Below are positions 1 to 11,120 of a stretch of DNA of 64,000 bases, piece after piece (the first letter of the stretch is position 1; every line of letters begins with the position of its first letter). The stretch lies in assembly GCA_002110485.1 (NCBI GenBank), contig MOWL01000048.1, forward strand, positions 434,001 through 498,000, written 5' to 3'. A program made the translations under genes and the position numbers. Under the pieces are notes generated by a model that saw nothing but the letters and a program-made list of their open reading frames with translations, was not told the origin of the DNA and did not search any database. Source of the stretch: Emergomyces orientalis. Its lineage: Eukaryota > Ascomycota > Eurotiomycetes > Onygenales > Ajellomycetaceae.

Positions 1-303
1 CATATTCAGCAGCAAGATACAACATTCTCTAAAGGCGCAAAATCTGTTAAATAATATTATATACTCCCTGTTGGTATTAAGTAAATGCAGCTCACATTTA
101 CTTCCCTCTATTTGTGATTTTTATATTAAAAGCTCATGCCTTTTTCCATTAATATCCTCATCATGATCCTGTTTTCAGCTACTTGGACAATACTCATTAT
201 TTTCTTTGCAGCCATTCAGGTGCATCTTCTCTTTTCGTAACGCTCCCTCAAAGGTTCTAGTCTTGTTTTCTGCATTAAGGTACACTTTAATGCATCTTCC
301 ACC
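1..303. other. window-edge flank, no gene seen
   Basis: AT-rich leader to the first small ORF. Short open frames are present on both strands but none has a recognisable motif. Confidence 0.4.
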
Positions 304-546
304 ATGTGCGGAGCATATGTACTCTACAAAAAGCGCGCACATACCAAACCCGAAAAAGACAGGGGAGAAAAGCAATGTTCATGCTTCCCCGAATGCGGGA
401 AAACGCCGATTGAGAGCATTGAAGTGGACAAAATCTGCCCTGACTGTGTGGTGGCTATAGCCAAAGCTCTACACAAAGAGGAAGAGAATACAAAAAGGCA
501 AAAGATCTCATCACGAAATACTTCAAAGGTGCAAAAGAAGCGCTGA
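304..546 (+). CDS. small Cys-rich protein, tandem family copy A
   Basis: An 80-residue frame beginning Met-Cys. It carries a CSCFPEC block (residues about 24-30) and an ICPDC block 13 residues later, followed by a Lys/Glu-rich basic tail. The spacing C-x3-P-[DE]-C then C-x2-[CH] recurs in three more short ORFs downstream at 1821, 2032 and 2344, which is why I treat it as a real coding unit rather than chance. The shared N-terminal pattern Met-Cys-x8-Cys-x-His is only partly kept here: position 11 is Arg, position 13 is His. The Cys/His pairs look like a zinc site, but this is inference. I do not recognise a characterised protein. An upstream exon or a longer start cannot be excluded. Confidence 0.45.
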   Translation: MCGAYVLYKKRAHTKPEKDRGEKQCSCFPECGKTPIESIEVDKICPDCVVAIAKALHKEEENTKRQKISSRNTSKVQKKR

Positions 547-1820
547 TATTGGAAAAGAGGAATGTCCGATTCAACGACAGTTGCCTTTGTTTAGATACGT
601 TTTCAGGATTGAGAGAAAAAAATGAATATCGTTCGCCTTTCTTCCACTTTTAATTTGCGTCATGCTTGTTTTGTTTGTTGCTTGTTGCTTTTCAAAGATT
701 TCCAGGAGATAAAAGTTAATAGGTTATTGGTTTCTTTATGTCAGTGAGATTCGCGGGATATTTCGGGGTTTTAGTTAACTAGGGCCGGCTGGGCCACGTG
801 GAGGATGTTGGTTTAACTAAACTTAGTTTGAAGCTTAATCCAACCTCATCCCGACTCCAGGCCTGAATGAATTTTTGTGAATTTCTATAGATTTGATAAA
901 CCACTTAAGGATAATTGGATTATGTATTAATCAAGAAAACTTGTTTGGATACCTACCTCTTTGAAAAACCCGATGTATGAATACAGTGAGGGTGTTTCCG
1001 GATCGTGTCACGCATGCCGAATAGCTTCCCCGTGTGCCATGTTCCCATTCCCTGGCCTCCCACTCTACTAGTACCTATTAATATTGGCTTGGAATACGGA
1101 GGTTTAATGCGGCCACTGAAACGCCAGGAGTACCGGTCTTTCTGTTTTACTTGTTATTTGCCTTTTTTGATTATGTTCATGCATTTTGCTAGTTCTTAGC
1201 CCGCTCGGCATCAAGATGCAATCTCTTATCTCATATTGGTACAGCAAATCGCACGGCTACCGTGTGATACAATCAATGCTTTGTGAAAACTAGTTGTTTC
1301 TTTTTTGTTTTGTGGCAAAATTTTGTGCTGGTAAAAGAAAACAATTCACAAGGTCCTTGTTATTATGAACAGAACTTGTTATACCGCCAACCAGGGTGCG
1401 GATGTACTGGTACGGCATTGTCCTATCCAAGGGAAAGAATGCGAGCCTTCACCAGCTGCAAAGGGGCTTGAAGATATAAATTGACCCTCCCTTCCTGCTT
1501 TTCTCATTTTTCATTTTTACTTCCTTAACACCATCAGCATCTCAAACTCCAAAAAATTCTATTAATCTGTCAACCGAACTATATATCACGTTATTTCCCA
1601 CTTTTCGATGTCCACTTCTCCTTTCACTTCTCGAAAAGTATCTCTCGTACAACAGAAGAATCTTGATCTCTACCCTTCATCCTTCCCTCACCCCTCGAAA
1701 AGGTCAGAAGCTCCACATCCTGCTCATAACTCGCACTGCTTATGGTATTTTCATACTGCGTCCCCAAAACTGTAACCTGAAGCGAATCACGGTTCATCAT
1801 TGTCTTCCGGTTGGTCAGCA
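547..1820. other. intergenic between small ORFs A and B
   Basis: No convincing coding region. A TATAAA lies at 1475-1480, followed by a C/T-rich stretch and a short open frame (1608-1775, 55 residues starting at ATG 1608) without known motifs. That frame may be a leader peptide or a first exon spliced to copy B, since a plausible acceptor (GGTCAG) ends two bases before the ATG of copy B. Confidence 0.35.
1475..1480 (+). promoter_or_regulatory. candidate TATA box
   Basis: TATAAA followed by a pyrimidine-rich tract and CATCA/CAAAC-type initiator sequence, a common arrangement for a fungal promoter. It would drive the 1608 ORF and copy B of the small Cys-rich family. The assignment rests on sequence alone. 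Confidence 0.3.
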
Positions 1821-1958
1821 ATGTGCTATCTCACCTATACCTACTACAAGTGCATGCATTTGGAATCAGAAATCTCCACTATCTGTGCCTACCACCCAGA
1901 TTGCAACCGTGACACGATTGAGGTCTATCTTGAAATATACTGCGCGGCTTGTAGGTGA
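1821..1958 (+). CDS. small Cys-rich protein, tandem family copy B
   Basis: A 45-residue frame. It has Met-Cys at the start, Cys11 and His13 (YYKCMH), then CAYHPDC (22-28) and YCAAC (40-44). This is the cleanest copy of the pattern: Cys2, Cys11, His13, Cys22, Cys28, Cys41, Cys44 give seven potential metal ligands in 45 residues. It is shorter than most annotation cut-offs, so such genes are easily missed. A TATA box and pyrimidine-rich leader sit 340 bases upstream. The stop overlaps a possible donor (GTAGGT), so the true protein may be longer after splicing. Function is unknown; zinc binding is inferred from ligand spacing. Confidence 0.42.
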   Translation: MCYLTYTYYKCMHLESEISTICAYHPDCNRDTIEVYLEIYCAACR

Positions 1959-2031
1959 AACGGTTATTCCCATCGAGAAAACTGTTTGCGCGGTTATTCA
2001 AGGTAGGACATTTTCCACACAATACGTCACA

Positions 2032-2190
2032 ATGTGCACAACCGTCATGACCGAATACCAGTGCGGATTTTTGGAAAATCTATAAAAAGTACACTGTCAT
2101 CTGCTGGGTTGCCGCCCTGCGTTCGCCTGTGTAATCCTCACCAGAGATTGCTTGGACCATGACCCTCGTGTGCCTGGATTGCGCGCTTGA
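2032..2190 (+). pseudogene. small Cys-rich protein, tandem family copy C, interrupted
   Basis: Starts Met-Cys, has Cys11 in the pattern YQCGF, then a TAA at 2083-2085. The same frame stays open afterwards to a TGA at 2188-2190 and contains the rest of the family pattern: HCHLLGC and, 12 residues later, DCLDH. The stop therefore interrupts an otherwise complete member of about 52 residues. The proline of the C-x3-P-[DE]-C block is lost and the spacing is one residue shorter, in keeping with decay. It begins only 73 bases after copy B ends. Confidence 0.4.
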
Positions 2191-2343
2191 TGGTATTGAT
2201 TAGGTTTGGGAGTTACAGAGAATTTTTCACTGTGTCGCCAGAGTTGGAGTTCATACAGACTGACAGACGTTATTCTTGTTGCGTCAGGAATAGATTTTAC
2301 ATCCTCTCGAGAAAAAAAGGCGGTTTTCCACATAATCGCCCCA

Positions 2344-2508
2344 ATGTGCAAGATGTACACCATCTACTATAGGTGCTTCTGCTTGAAGAGCAGAACACCC
2401 ATTGGTGGGCCGTGTTCAAATTACCCTGATTGCGTCCAGGAAGACTGGAACGTCGAGTATATTTATGATTGGTGTCCTGAACACGAGACCCAGCCAAACG
2501 GACATTGA
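2344..2508 (+). CDS. small Cys-rich protein, tandem family copy D
   Basis: A 54-residue frame. It has Met-Cys, YYRCFC (Cys11, Cys13 replacing His), PCSNYPDC (Cys24, Cys30) and DWCPEH (Cys44, His47), with 13 residues between the two blocks as in copy A. The region just before its ATG (TTTTCCACA, then AATGTGCA at the start) is nearly the same as before copy C, so C and D look like a recent tandem duplication that includes upstream sequence. The distance to copy C is about 150 bases, tight for an independent promoter, so B-D may be exons or repeats of one transcript. Confidence 0.42.
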   Translation: MCKMYTIYYRCFCLKSRTPIGGPCSNYPDCVQEDWNVEYIYDWCPEHETQPNGH

Positions 2509-3435
2509 TCCCCCGTCGCACCTATTCGGTTCCTGAGATACCAATCATCGACTGCTTCTTCTATATCTATGCCCCTTTGTATTTTCCAGACACGAGCTTC
2601 GCCCAATCCTTTCGATGCTTCCGGTTTCCCATACGATACACTGACGCCATGTGGAAACCGTTGCGATGACACAAGCCCCCCTCCCCGCAAATCTCACTTT
2701 GGAATTACTCAGTTATGTGTGCCAGCTACACTAGCCCATGCCTAATCGATTTGTATTTGTTTTACACATAATGTTTACTTTTTAAATACCCTTCCCTTCC
2801 GCGGATCCTATGTCTCTTTAACACCCTGTCCCGTTTTACCCGTTTATTTTTCCTTACTTCTTACCACCTTTTTTGTGTGAGCACGATGGATCGAGAGGGT
2901 CGAGAACCTGTTAATGATGACATGCTCTGTCTGCCTCTGGCATATTTGAGTTTCAGGCCGTTTGAGCTACTTGGGAAATTGCCTTTTTAGCTTGCACGAT
3001 TGCATGCTTCTACAGTGTACCTTGTTTTAGTTAAAAACAAAATTGAATATTTGCTTACACTCTTGAATAATTCTTTTAACGCTATTATTAGGATTCTGCG
3101 GACGTAGGAGTATCCATTAATGGGATCTACTCCTGCGTAATATTATTGTAAGGAGAGGAGGTTAAAATAGAGCGACTGTCATCTCGTTCATGCGGAAAAA
3201 CACACTTCTATACATACCTAGCCATGTATTAATTGACCAAGAGAGAGGTCTGAGGGGGTAGTTTCCACGTTATAAAGGACAATAACCAAACATAATGTAC
3301 TGATTTCCCTGCTTTTTAGAACCCCCTATACTGAATGCACTGATCTCCAGAGAAACAAAACGGCAAGTGGATCTATCCGAAAAGAAAAAATCATGAAAGA
3401 CATGCAAATCCCATAACCAACCAACCATGAAAATC
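2509..3435. other. intergenic, no gene seen
   Basis: No supported coding region. It holds the 3' flanks of the small Cys-rich ORFs (+) and of the ADE5,7 gene (-). Confidence 0.4.
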
Positions 3436-6030
3436 CTACTCCCAACTCTCCAAATTTTTCAACACACAGCCCTCATCTTCTCCGCGTGCAGCCAACTCAC
3501 CAACAACAAACACCTTCTCACCCTTTTCCTCCAACAGCCCCTTCACACGCTCCAAATCCCCCTTTCCAACAACTATAACCATGCCAATCCCGTTATTAAA
3601 CGCCCGCCCCATCTCCGCCCCCGTAACACCACCAGTCTTCTTCAACCATCTAAAAACCGGCGGCAGAGACCACGACGCCACATCAACAAGCGCTGAGAGA
3701 TGCTTCGGTAATACGCGTGGGATATTCTCCACCAGGCCGCCACCAGTAATATGAGCCAGCCCCTTAATCGCACCAGGAGCCGCGGCGAGCGCGGCCAGAA
3801 GTGGCTTGACATAAATCCGTGTCGGGGTCAGCAGCGCAGCGCCCAACGACGAGGCTGTTGTCTCGAAGGGCGCGGCATCATGGTACGACAGGCCCGAGCG
3901 CTCGACAACTTTGCGCACCAAGGAATATCCGTTGGAGTGCGGGCCGCTGCTGGCGAGCCCAAGTAGCACATCGCCTACCTGCATCTTCTCTAAATCGGGC
4001 AGGATTGCGCGCGACGCAGTATCGATTGCGCCAACCGCAGCGCCTACAGCGTCATAGCTCGTGCCTACGTATAAGCCCGGCATCTCGGCCGTTTCACCGC
4101 CGACAAGTGCGCAACCCGCATCGACGCAGCCAGCAGCAACGCCAGACACGAAGGCGGCGGCCGTGGCGACGTCGAGCTTGCCGCAGCTGTAGCAGTCGAG
4201 GAAGAACAGGGGTTCAGCACCCTGGACGACGAGGTCGTTGACATTCATGGCCACTAGGTCGATGCCGACGGTGTTGTGAGTGCGCATTTCATGCGCGATG
4301 ACGAGTTTTGTGCCAACACCGTCGATGGCACCGATTAGAGTTGGCGAGGAAGGGTGGAAGCCCGACTTGCAGGTTGAGAGGGAGAAGGTGCCGCCGAAGC
4401 CGCCGATTACGGCGTCGGTTCCTGGGCGTCGGGTTTGTGCGACGTTGGCTTTTATTTGTTTTACGAGGTCGTTGCCTGCGTCTATGGAGACGCCAGCGGC
4501 GGCGTAGGTGAGGGGTTCAGTGTTCGAGGTGGATGTTGCGGTGGTGGATGCCGATCTGAAGGCACGGTGAGCGATGTCCTTACGGTAGTGCATTCCTTGG
4601 AAGTGAATGGTGGAGATGCCTGTGTATGAGTTTTTGACCGCATCTTCGAGTGTGGGAGCGGTCGAGGTTGCGGCGATAACCCGGCCGCCGGAAGTTTTAA
4701 GCTGGCTGTTTGCTAACGTGGTGCCTGCATGGAAAATTAGGGTATCTGCGGCGGGTGTGTCGAGGGAAATATCTCGGCCCTTTGAATATGAACCTGGATA
4801 GCCCTCCGCGACGGCGATTACGGTGGCAGAAAACTTCGGCTCGATTTTAATAGTCACGCCATCGAGCCAATGGTCAGTGCAGGCTACCATCACCTCAGCC
4901 AAATCCGTGTCATCGCTCAAGAGGGGTAGAAGAGTCTGGGTTTCAGGATCACCGCCACGGACGTTATATTCAAGGACCTTGGGTCCATTTTTGGTCATCA
5001 TAAGCCCAGTAAATAAAATTCCAACAAATGGGAAACCTAGAAGGCCCAGTAAGTCTTCTCTCTAAAAATAGAATCGACCAGGAGGGCAAATTACCTTCTC
5101 TCCTCATTCCGTTAATGGTGGGAATGATGACAGTTCTGTCGACTTCTTCAAGGATTTCCTTTGATGCAATCCGTGTTGGCGCGTAGCAACCCATACCTCC
5201 GGTGTTGGGACCCTGATCTCCATCAAAGATCCTCTTGTGGTCCTGCGCGGGTGGGAGCGACCTGACAGTATATCCATCGGAGAATGTAAGAATACTGAGT
5301 TCGTCTCCTTCAAGAAACTCTTCGATCACGACCTCGTCTCCAGCCTCTCCAAACTGGCGATCAAGCATGATTTCCCGAAGAGCCTTTTGGGCTTCCTCCT
5401 TGGACTGGGGGATGATAACACCCTTTCCAGCAGCAAGGCCGCTAGCTTTGATAACGACATCATGGCTGACGGAGTCTAGATATTTGTTCGCTGCTGCGAA
5501 ATCACTGAAGTTTTCGTAGGTAGCGGTGGGGATATTGTGGCGTTTCATGAAGTCTTTAGAGAACGTTTTTGACCCTTCCATGCGTGCAGCAGCCTGTGAG
5601 GGGCCAAAACATCTGATTCCAACTGCAAATTTGTTAATTTCCAGTTGAAACTGCAGTTCCTTCTTCTCTCATCCTAACTTCTTTCGCCCTCTCATTTCTC
5701 TTCACTTTTTTGCAAGGATTTACGAATCAATAAAAATTGCGGAATTGGCTAACCTGATTGAAAGAATTTCTGTATACCATCCACCAACGGGGCCTCAGGG
5801 CCTGGAACGACAAGATTGACGTAGTTCTTTTGAGAAAACGCTACCAACCCTGGGTAGTCATCGACCTTGATATCGACATTGGCTATCTTGGATTCGCCTG
5901 CGGCAGTGCCTCCATTTCCAGGAGCAACATAGACGATATCAACGAGTGGTGAATGGCTGAGCTTCCAGGCAAATGCATGCTCTCGACCACCACTCCCAAC
6001 AACAAGGACGCGCAGCCTTTCCTGCAGCAT
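3436..6030 (-). CDS. ADE5,7: bifunctional phosphoribosylamine-glycine ligase / phosphoribosylformylglycinamidine cyclo-ligase
   Basis: Cytosolic enzyme of de novo purine synthesis catalysing two steps (GAR synthetase and AIR synthetase). Three exons, 6030-5754, 5622-5095 and 5036-3436, join in phase to 801 residues, the usual size of fungal ADE5,7. The N-terminal half shows VLVVGSGGREHA, the ATP-grasp region (VVIKASGLAAGKGV) and DGDQGPNTGGMG. The C-terminal half shows IGAIDGVGTKL, VVQGAEPLFFLD, VGGETAEMPG, SGPHSNGYSLVR and HITGGG, all typical of AIR synthetase. One oddity: the usual RFGDPET of the GARS active-site region reads RGGDPET (residue about 296, bases 4954-4956). Upstream is a 1.27 kb divergent promoter shared with the PET127-like gene. 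Identity is firm; exon borders are inferred from splice sites. Confidence 0.95.
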
Positions 6031-7299
6031 GTTGACTTCTCCGTCCTTGATCTAGGGAATTTGAGTTAGAGAGTGGTCCGTTGTACCAGAAAAGCGTGCG
6101 AATTCAATGGAGGTACAAGCGTAATTGCAATAGTCTTGGGACATCGTATACATGCGTGACATGACAAATTCAATTGTAATAGAACAAGTCTAACAGGAAA
6201 ACAAAGAAAAATCTGAATGGGCCTCTATCCATGCTCGGTATCAAATAAATAATCCAGATTGGATCTCAAACTGAGTACTGCAATATGGGCTCTAGTTCTT
6301 AAAATCCGGCATGAAACCATGTTAAATTTTTTTTTTAAAAAAAAATAAAAAACGTGAATATTCCAGCACCAATATTATGTTTTAAAAGCCCTAATTGACA
6401 TTGGTGGCATGGTTATGAACTGATATCAAATTAATCATGGAGGTGAACTTTTCGAGCATGGTGGGGTTGGGTACGAGGCGACAGAAGAAGAAAGAAAAAA
6501 ACGCACCACAGAGAACACGCTCGAGAGGGACATGGAAATGCAATTAAGGTGAAACTGCAGAAGGTAAAGGAAATCTCACTTACAATTCGGAGCTTGGAAC
6601 AGAATATAAAGCGGAAATCAAGGGTATGTCACGGCCTCAAGGACTCCAATTGTTTCTTCTGTTGCGGTTGGAAATTTTTGTGGCCAACTTTTTTGCGCCG
6701 GGAACTGGGAAACTTTTCGCCGACGTCAGCATTCAAGCTAGTTTACGCTGTATTTATTCCACACTCATGAAAATGGGATGTTAAAGAGATATAAGATAGC
6801 ATTGCAGATAGCTTAAGGGCATCTATTTGTACATTCAATATAATTTAACCATGCACAGGCAATTTCAGAGGCGTTATTTTGCTATGTAGAGGTAACTACG
6901 GAGTAGCTGTAGCTGAGATAATTTTTGTATGTGCTTACTTAATATCCACTTCCTAACCCGAAAAGAATTAGCTCTACACGTGACTGATACGCCTCCCTCC
7001 AATTTTTTTTTTTATCTCGAGATTTTTATACTCAGCTTCAACTTCATTCATTCATTATCATCTTGAGGCCGCTGTTGGTGGTCTTTTTGTGTAAAGGTTC
7101 AATTGCTGTTTCTCGAGGCTCAAGGGGGTTGTTGTTCTCTTCTTTCTCATATGTTATACTCCCTTTTGTTTTTCTCATCTTCTTTATTTTACTTTACTTG
7201 TTTATACGCGTTTTAATTGCCTCCTCGCGCTTCCTCTCAGAGTTGACTTTTGACGATTTTTGATTATTCTCAGCACACTCCTATCCCACAACCGCTGGG
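6031..7299. other. divergent promoter region, ADE5,7 / PET127-like
   Basis: Separates two genes transcribed away from each other. It contains a CACGTGACT element (6977-6985), overlapping an E-box and a TGACT half-site of the kind bound by bHLH/bZIP or Bas1-type regulators, and T-rich/A-rich tracts near 6320-6350 and 7003-7013. No coding region is supported. The regulatory reading is suggestive only. Confidence 0.35.
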
Positions 7300-9941
7300 A
7301 TGCTTAGGAGATCACTCAAGTCCGTTACACGGCCCGCCCGCGATTTTGTCTGTCTATCATGTCTAGTCGGTGAAGTCGGGCTCCGAACTCATGCCGTCCC
7401 GTCATTTCGCTCGCTCACAACCGCTCCTGTGAACTCTGAATCGACAAACCCTTCTGTTATAGCAAATATCAAGTACCCATCTCCGGGACAGGATATTGGG
7501 GGAATTCCGGTGAGTGGTGCTCCCCAAGACACAGCCCCCGTCATCCGCGGCCCCATGCCTTCCTTTCCTTGAGTGCCAACCCTTGTTCTCCTTCTTGTGA
7601 CGCATCTTTTTCTACTAGTGAAAATTGGACTCTCAGATGCTAATATCTAATCGGTATTGAAGGCAAGCCCGGGAAGCGGCAAAAAAACAAAGAAGAAGGC
7701 TAATAAACAGAAGAAAGGAGGAAAAGCGGACAATGACAAGGAACCAGGAAACACCAGCTCCGGGACAAGGCAGAACGTGGCCCGCAAAGTGGCTAGTAAA
7801 CCACTCAAGAAACAGGGTGTACATACAACGGCTACAAAATTAAAGGCAAATACGCCTTCTGGTCGACCAAAACAACAACATCGAACTGTGAGTTGATCCC
7901 CCTCTCGCGCCAGAAACAGTTCGTGGATGCTAACAGCTTACGTGAACTTAGCCTCCACCTCATGCCCGTCAGGACGGTGCTAATTTCAGTTTCGTTAAAG
8001 ACGTTCAACACTCGAGACACAGCAGGCAGCCAGTGGGAGATTTCAGCTCGCAGAGGCCGCTACAGAAAAGGCGGGAGGAGCCAACTAGCGGAACTAGACG
8101 GACACACAGCGGTATTTTGGAGTCGACAAGTGTGTCATTAGTCCGTAAGTGTCTCGTCTCTCTGTCGTGTTCTTGTCATAACCATTTTTTATATCTAACA
8201 CATTCGTAGCTCTTAGCATGGAAGGCGCACCGGTACCGAGACTCTCGTATGGTTTAGAGAGGGCGCTATTTAAGTAAGGAAATCTCGACCCCTTTCAGGA
8301 GAGCATTTTGCTAACTAAATCTCAACTAGCCCCGGTGTTTACCATCTTCAAGACCCGAGAACGCGGGTGTACAACTTCGATCCCTATCTGGGATCAATTA
8401 TGCCTGTCAAGGAATTCGATTTTTCTGCCCTCAATGAATATATAACTTCCTCTCGGGATGACGGGTTGCGCGAATTGGCCGTTCGACACGGCAAGAAATA
8501 TATAGGGTCTTCCTCAAGCATGACATCTGTTCTGTCACATTTCCACTACTTGCTCTCCGCGTGGCGGCCCTTGAACACCAGCCTCGTTTCGCAAGGTTTT
8601 TCCGACTCAGCCAGGAACTTCACGCGGATCTTGCGGGCACCGTCTGCTGTCTTCTTGCGTTATAAAGATGGAGTCTACGCTATTGATGCTGATAAGGAAT
8701 TTGACAATGCGAACATTCTTATGAACCTGGGCAAGTCGATGGAGAAACTCCTTACGATGCCAACTGAAGAGTTCGAGCGATACCGGAGATCGAGTACCGA
8801 CAAAGTTACACCCGATGCTGTTGCTCCTGAAACCTACCATTACACCACTTGCGGCAACTTCTTGATGAGAGCACAACTTGATGCCTATGACCCCCGACTT
8901 CCAGGTACTGGTATGTTCGACTTGAAGACGCGTGCTGTAGTCTCGATTCGTATGAACACAAAACACTACGATCGTGGGCTCGGATACCAAATTAAAGACC
9001 GATTTGGAAAATGGGAGTCGTTCGAGCGCGAGTACTTTGACATGATCCGCGCAGCGTTTTTGAAATACTCCCTCCAGGTTCGCGTTGGTCGTATGGATGG
9101 TATATTCGTTGCTTTCCACAACATCGAACGCATCTTTGGCTTCCAATATGTCAGCTTGCCTGAAATGGATCTAGCACTTCACGGCCAAACAGATACCGCT
9201 CTTGGAGATGCGGAGTTCCAACTTAGCGTGTCCCTCTGGGACAAAGTTTTAGCGAAGGCTACTGAAAAATTCCCTAACCAATCGCTGCGCTTCCATTTTG
9301 AAACTCGTGAGACCCAAATACCCAGCATGTACGTCTTTGCGGAACCCGTGACGGAGGAACAAATCGATGAGATTCAAAACCGCAATAAGGCGGAGATTGA
9401 GGCCGTTCAAAAGAAACTATTATTCCCCGACGAACTTGAGCAGGCTAGTGAGCTGGAAGGTGGAAATGCTACAGTTCAAGAGGGGACTTCTCTTCAAGCA
9501 TCATCCAAAACCATCACCGAGCCTGGTGCATCCCAGTCAGACTCTGAACCAAAAACTACCATCAGAGACGGCCCGGCGGATGCTGCAACCGATATCCCCT
9601 ATGACGATCTCGAAGATCCCCCCCCGAAACCAATTTTTGCCATGGCCATCACCGTCCAAAATAAGGTGAATGGCAAGCCCGTCGAACGACCAAATGTCTT
9701 CACTTCCAGAGACAAATGGGATGTGGAGTATACGTTCACCACGTTCAGTAACCCGGAACGCGCGTGGGCGATCTACTCCGCATGCCAGAGGCGGAGGGAA
9801 CTTAGCCTTTCCTTCGACGACGATGAAACCATCGAGGATAACGCCTATCAGCTTCAGTTGCAGAAGATTAGTGAGCAAGGTAGGGCGTGGCGTAAGCGAC
9901 AAGATAAGATGGAACAAGAGACTGGGACTATTGTTCTGTAA
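7300..9941 (+). CDS. PET127: Pet127-like mitochondrial protein
   Basis: Five exons, 7300-7509, 7663-7887, 7973-8144, 8210-8273 and 8330-9941, join in phase to 760 residues. The start has a basic, Ser/Arg-rich stretch (MLRRSLKSVTRPARDF) suited to a mitochondrial presequence. A Lys-rich segment follows in exon 2. The core begins at LERALFNPGVYHLQDPR and VYNFDPYL and continues through TCGNFLMRAQLDAYDP and FDLKTRAVVSIRMNT. In yeast Pet127 is a mitochondrial membrane-associated protein acting in 5' end processing and turnover of mitochondrial RNA; that role is known for the family, not shown here. The last 150 residues are acidic and less conserved in appearance. The third exon needs the acceptor at 7971-7972, because the nearer one at 7988-7989 gives an immediate stop. 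Confidence 0.85.
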
Positions 9942-10997
9942 TAGGAAGGAGGGGTTTAATTTCCCCTTTCGCCTTTCGCCTTCGAAAAATGAGAAATATA
10001 TTGAAACATCTTCGGGGAATTTTGTGTACTATATACTTCATGTTCTGGCGTTTTTGTTTCCCCCCATTTTTCCTTCTTCTTTTGCCCATGATGATGATAT
10101 ATGGCATATGTTTATATTATCTTATTTTTCACTTTATCTGTTCCCTTGCCCTCCCTTTTTGAAGCACAACACCACGCAACACTGTACACTATGCATCTAC
10201 ACCCCCCGCCTGTTCCATGATGTACAATTCGTCTGTTCCGAAAAGCATAGCTTATACCTTTCGTACTTGTCTTTTCCTCCTTGGCTTGTTTTTGCTATGC
10301 ATGAGATAGTGCGGCTGAATGGCTCTTCCCCCGGTGTCGGAGTTGTGAGTTAATGGGCCCCTTGCCATGGTTTGCTTTTATAACCTTATTTTTACGCTTC
10401 TTTGGCCTTTCATACAATATTGTTGCTTGGTGTCCTGTCCTTTTTTCTTTGTTCACTTTTCATTTTTAAATTCTCGTCATTATTATGTATGAAAATAGAA
10501 CTGTTTCTCCTAATGTTTACCACGTATACATTTCATTTATGCCTTCTTGCTACAATATATCTATATAATGTATTATCCACATTCCTTTGGAACCAACTTG
10601 TCATTTACATGCACGTACAGTTCAACAATTTCTTCATGTATACTCAAGGATATTCAATGTAGGGAGTGAAAACATGGCGAGTTTCTTGGATCTTGTATAT
10701 ACAACGTTACTATCGTTTGACGTATTGAGAAAGTAGTTATCTGCCCTTCAAAGCTGGGATTCACTTGCTGATTTTTTCTCTCCGAGGCGACCATCGGTAG
10801 CTATATCACACTACCACCTTATTTACTCGCAGTCGCAGTAAGTTCGTTCAATGACGACCGGGATAAGCAAATAGATCTCAAACAAACATAGATTTTTCAA
10901 GTATCGTGTCTAACATTCCAATGCCTCGACCTTGGCAATTTTCGTCCTCTTCTTCGCATCTGAGCAATCCTAGAACCCCAGATCCAGGCCGGAACAA
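9942..10997. other. 3' flank of PET127-like gene
   Basis: T-rich 3' region with no supported coding content. Confidence 0.35.
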
Positions 10998-11120
10998 ATG
11001 GCAGCGCCGTTTGTTTTACAGGGAGAAGATGATGGATTGGATTCGCGCAGAAATACTTTAGCCTCTCTAGAAGTGCCCGTTTTATGGAACGAGTTGACGA
11101 CACCGAAAGAAAAGCTCGAA
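10998..11120 (+). pseudogene. isolated exon-like fragment, possible fungal APH/kinase-like N-terminus
   Basis: An ATG-initiated 41-codon frame ending exactly at a strong donor (GAA|GTAAGT). The peptide has the look of real coding sequence (FVLQGEDDGLDSRRNTL, then VPVLWNELTTPKEKLE). Its style resembles the first exon of aminoglycoside-phosphotransferase-like proteins that are multiplied in Onygenales, but this is a recollection-based match. I found no following exon in phase, so it is probably a truncated remnant. It could also be a chance frame. Confidence 0.25.

Noticed and set aside
1663..2085. 140-codon plus-strand frame overlapping copy B
   Set aside because: Only its last 18 codons match the Cys family (copy C). 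The rest is in a different frame from copy B and has no family pattern.
8607..9146. 179-codon minus-strand frame
   Set aside because: Antisense to the conserved core of the PET127-like gene.
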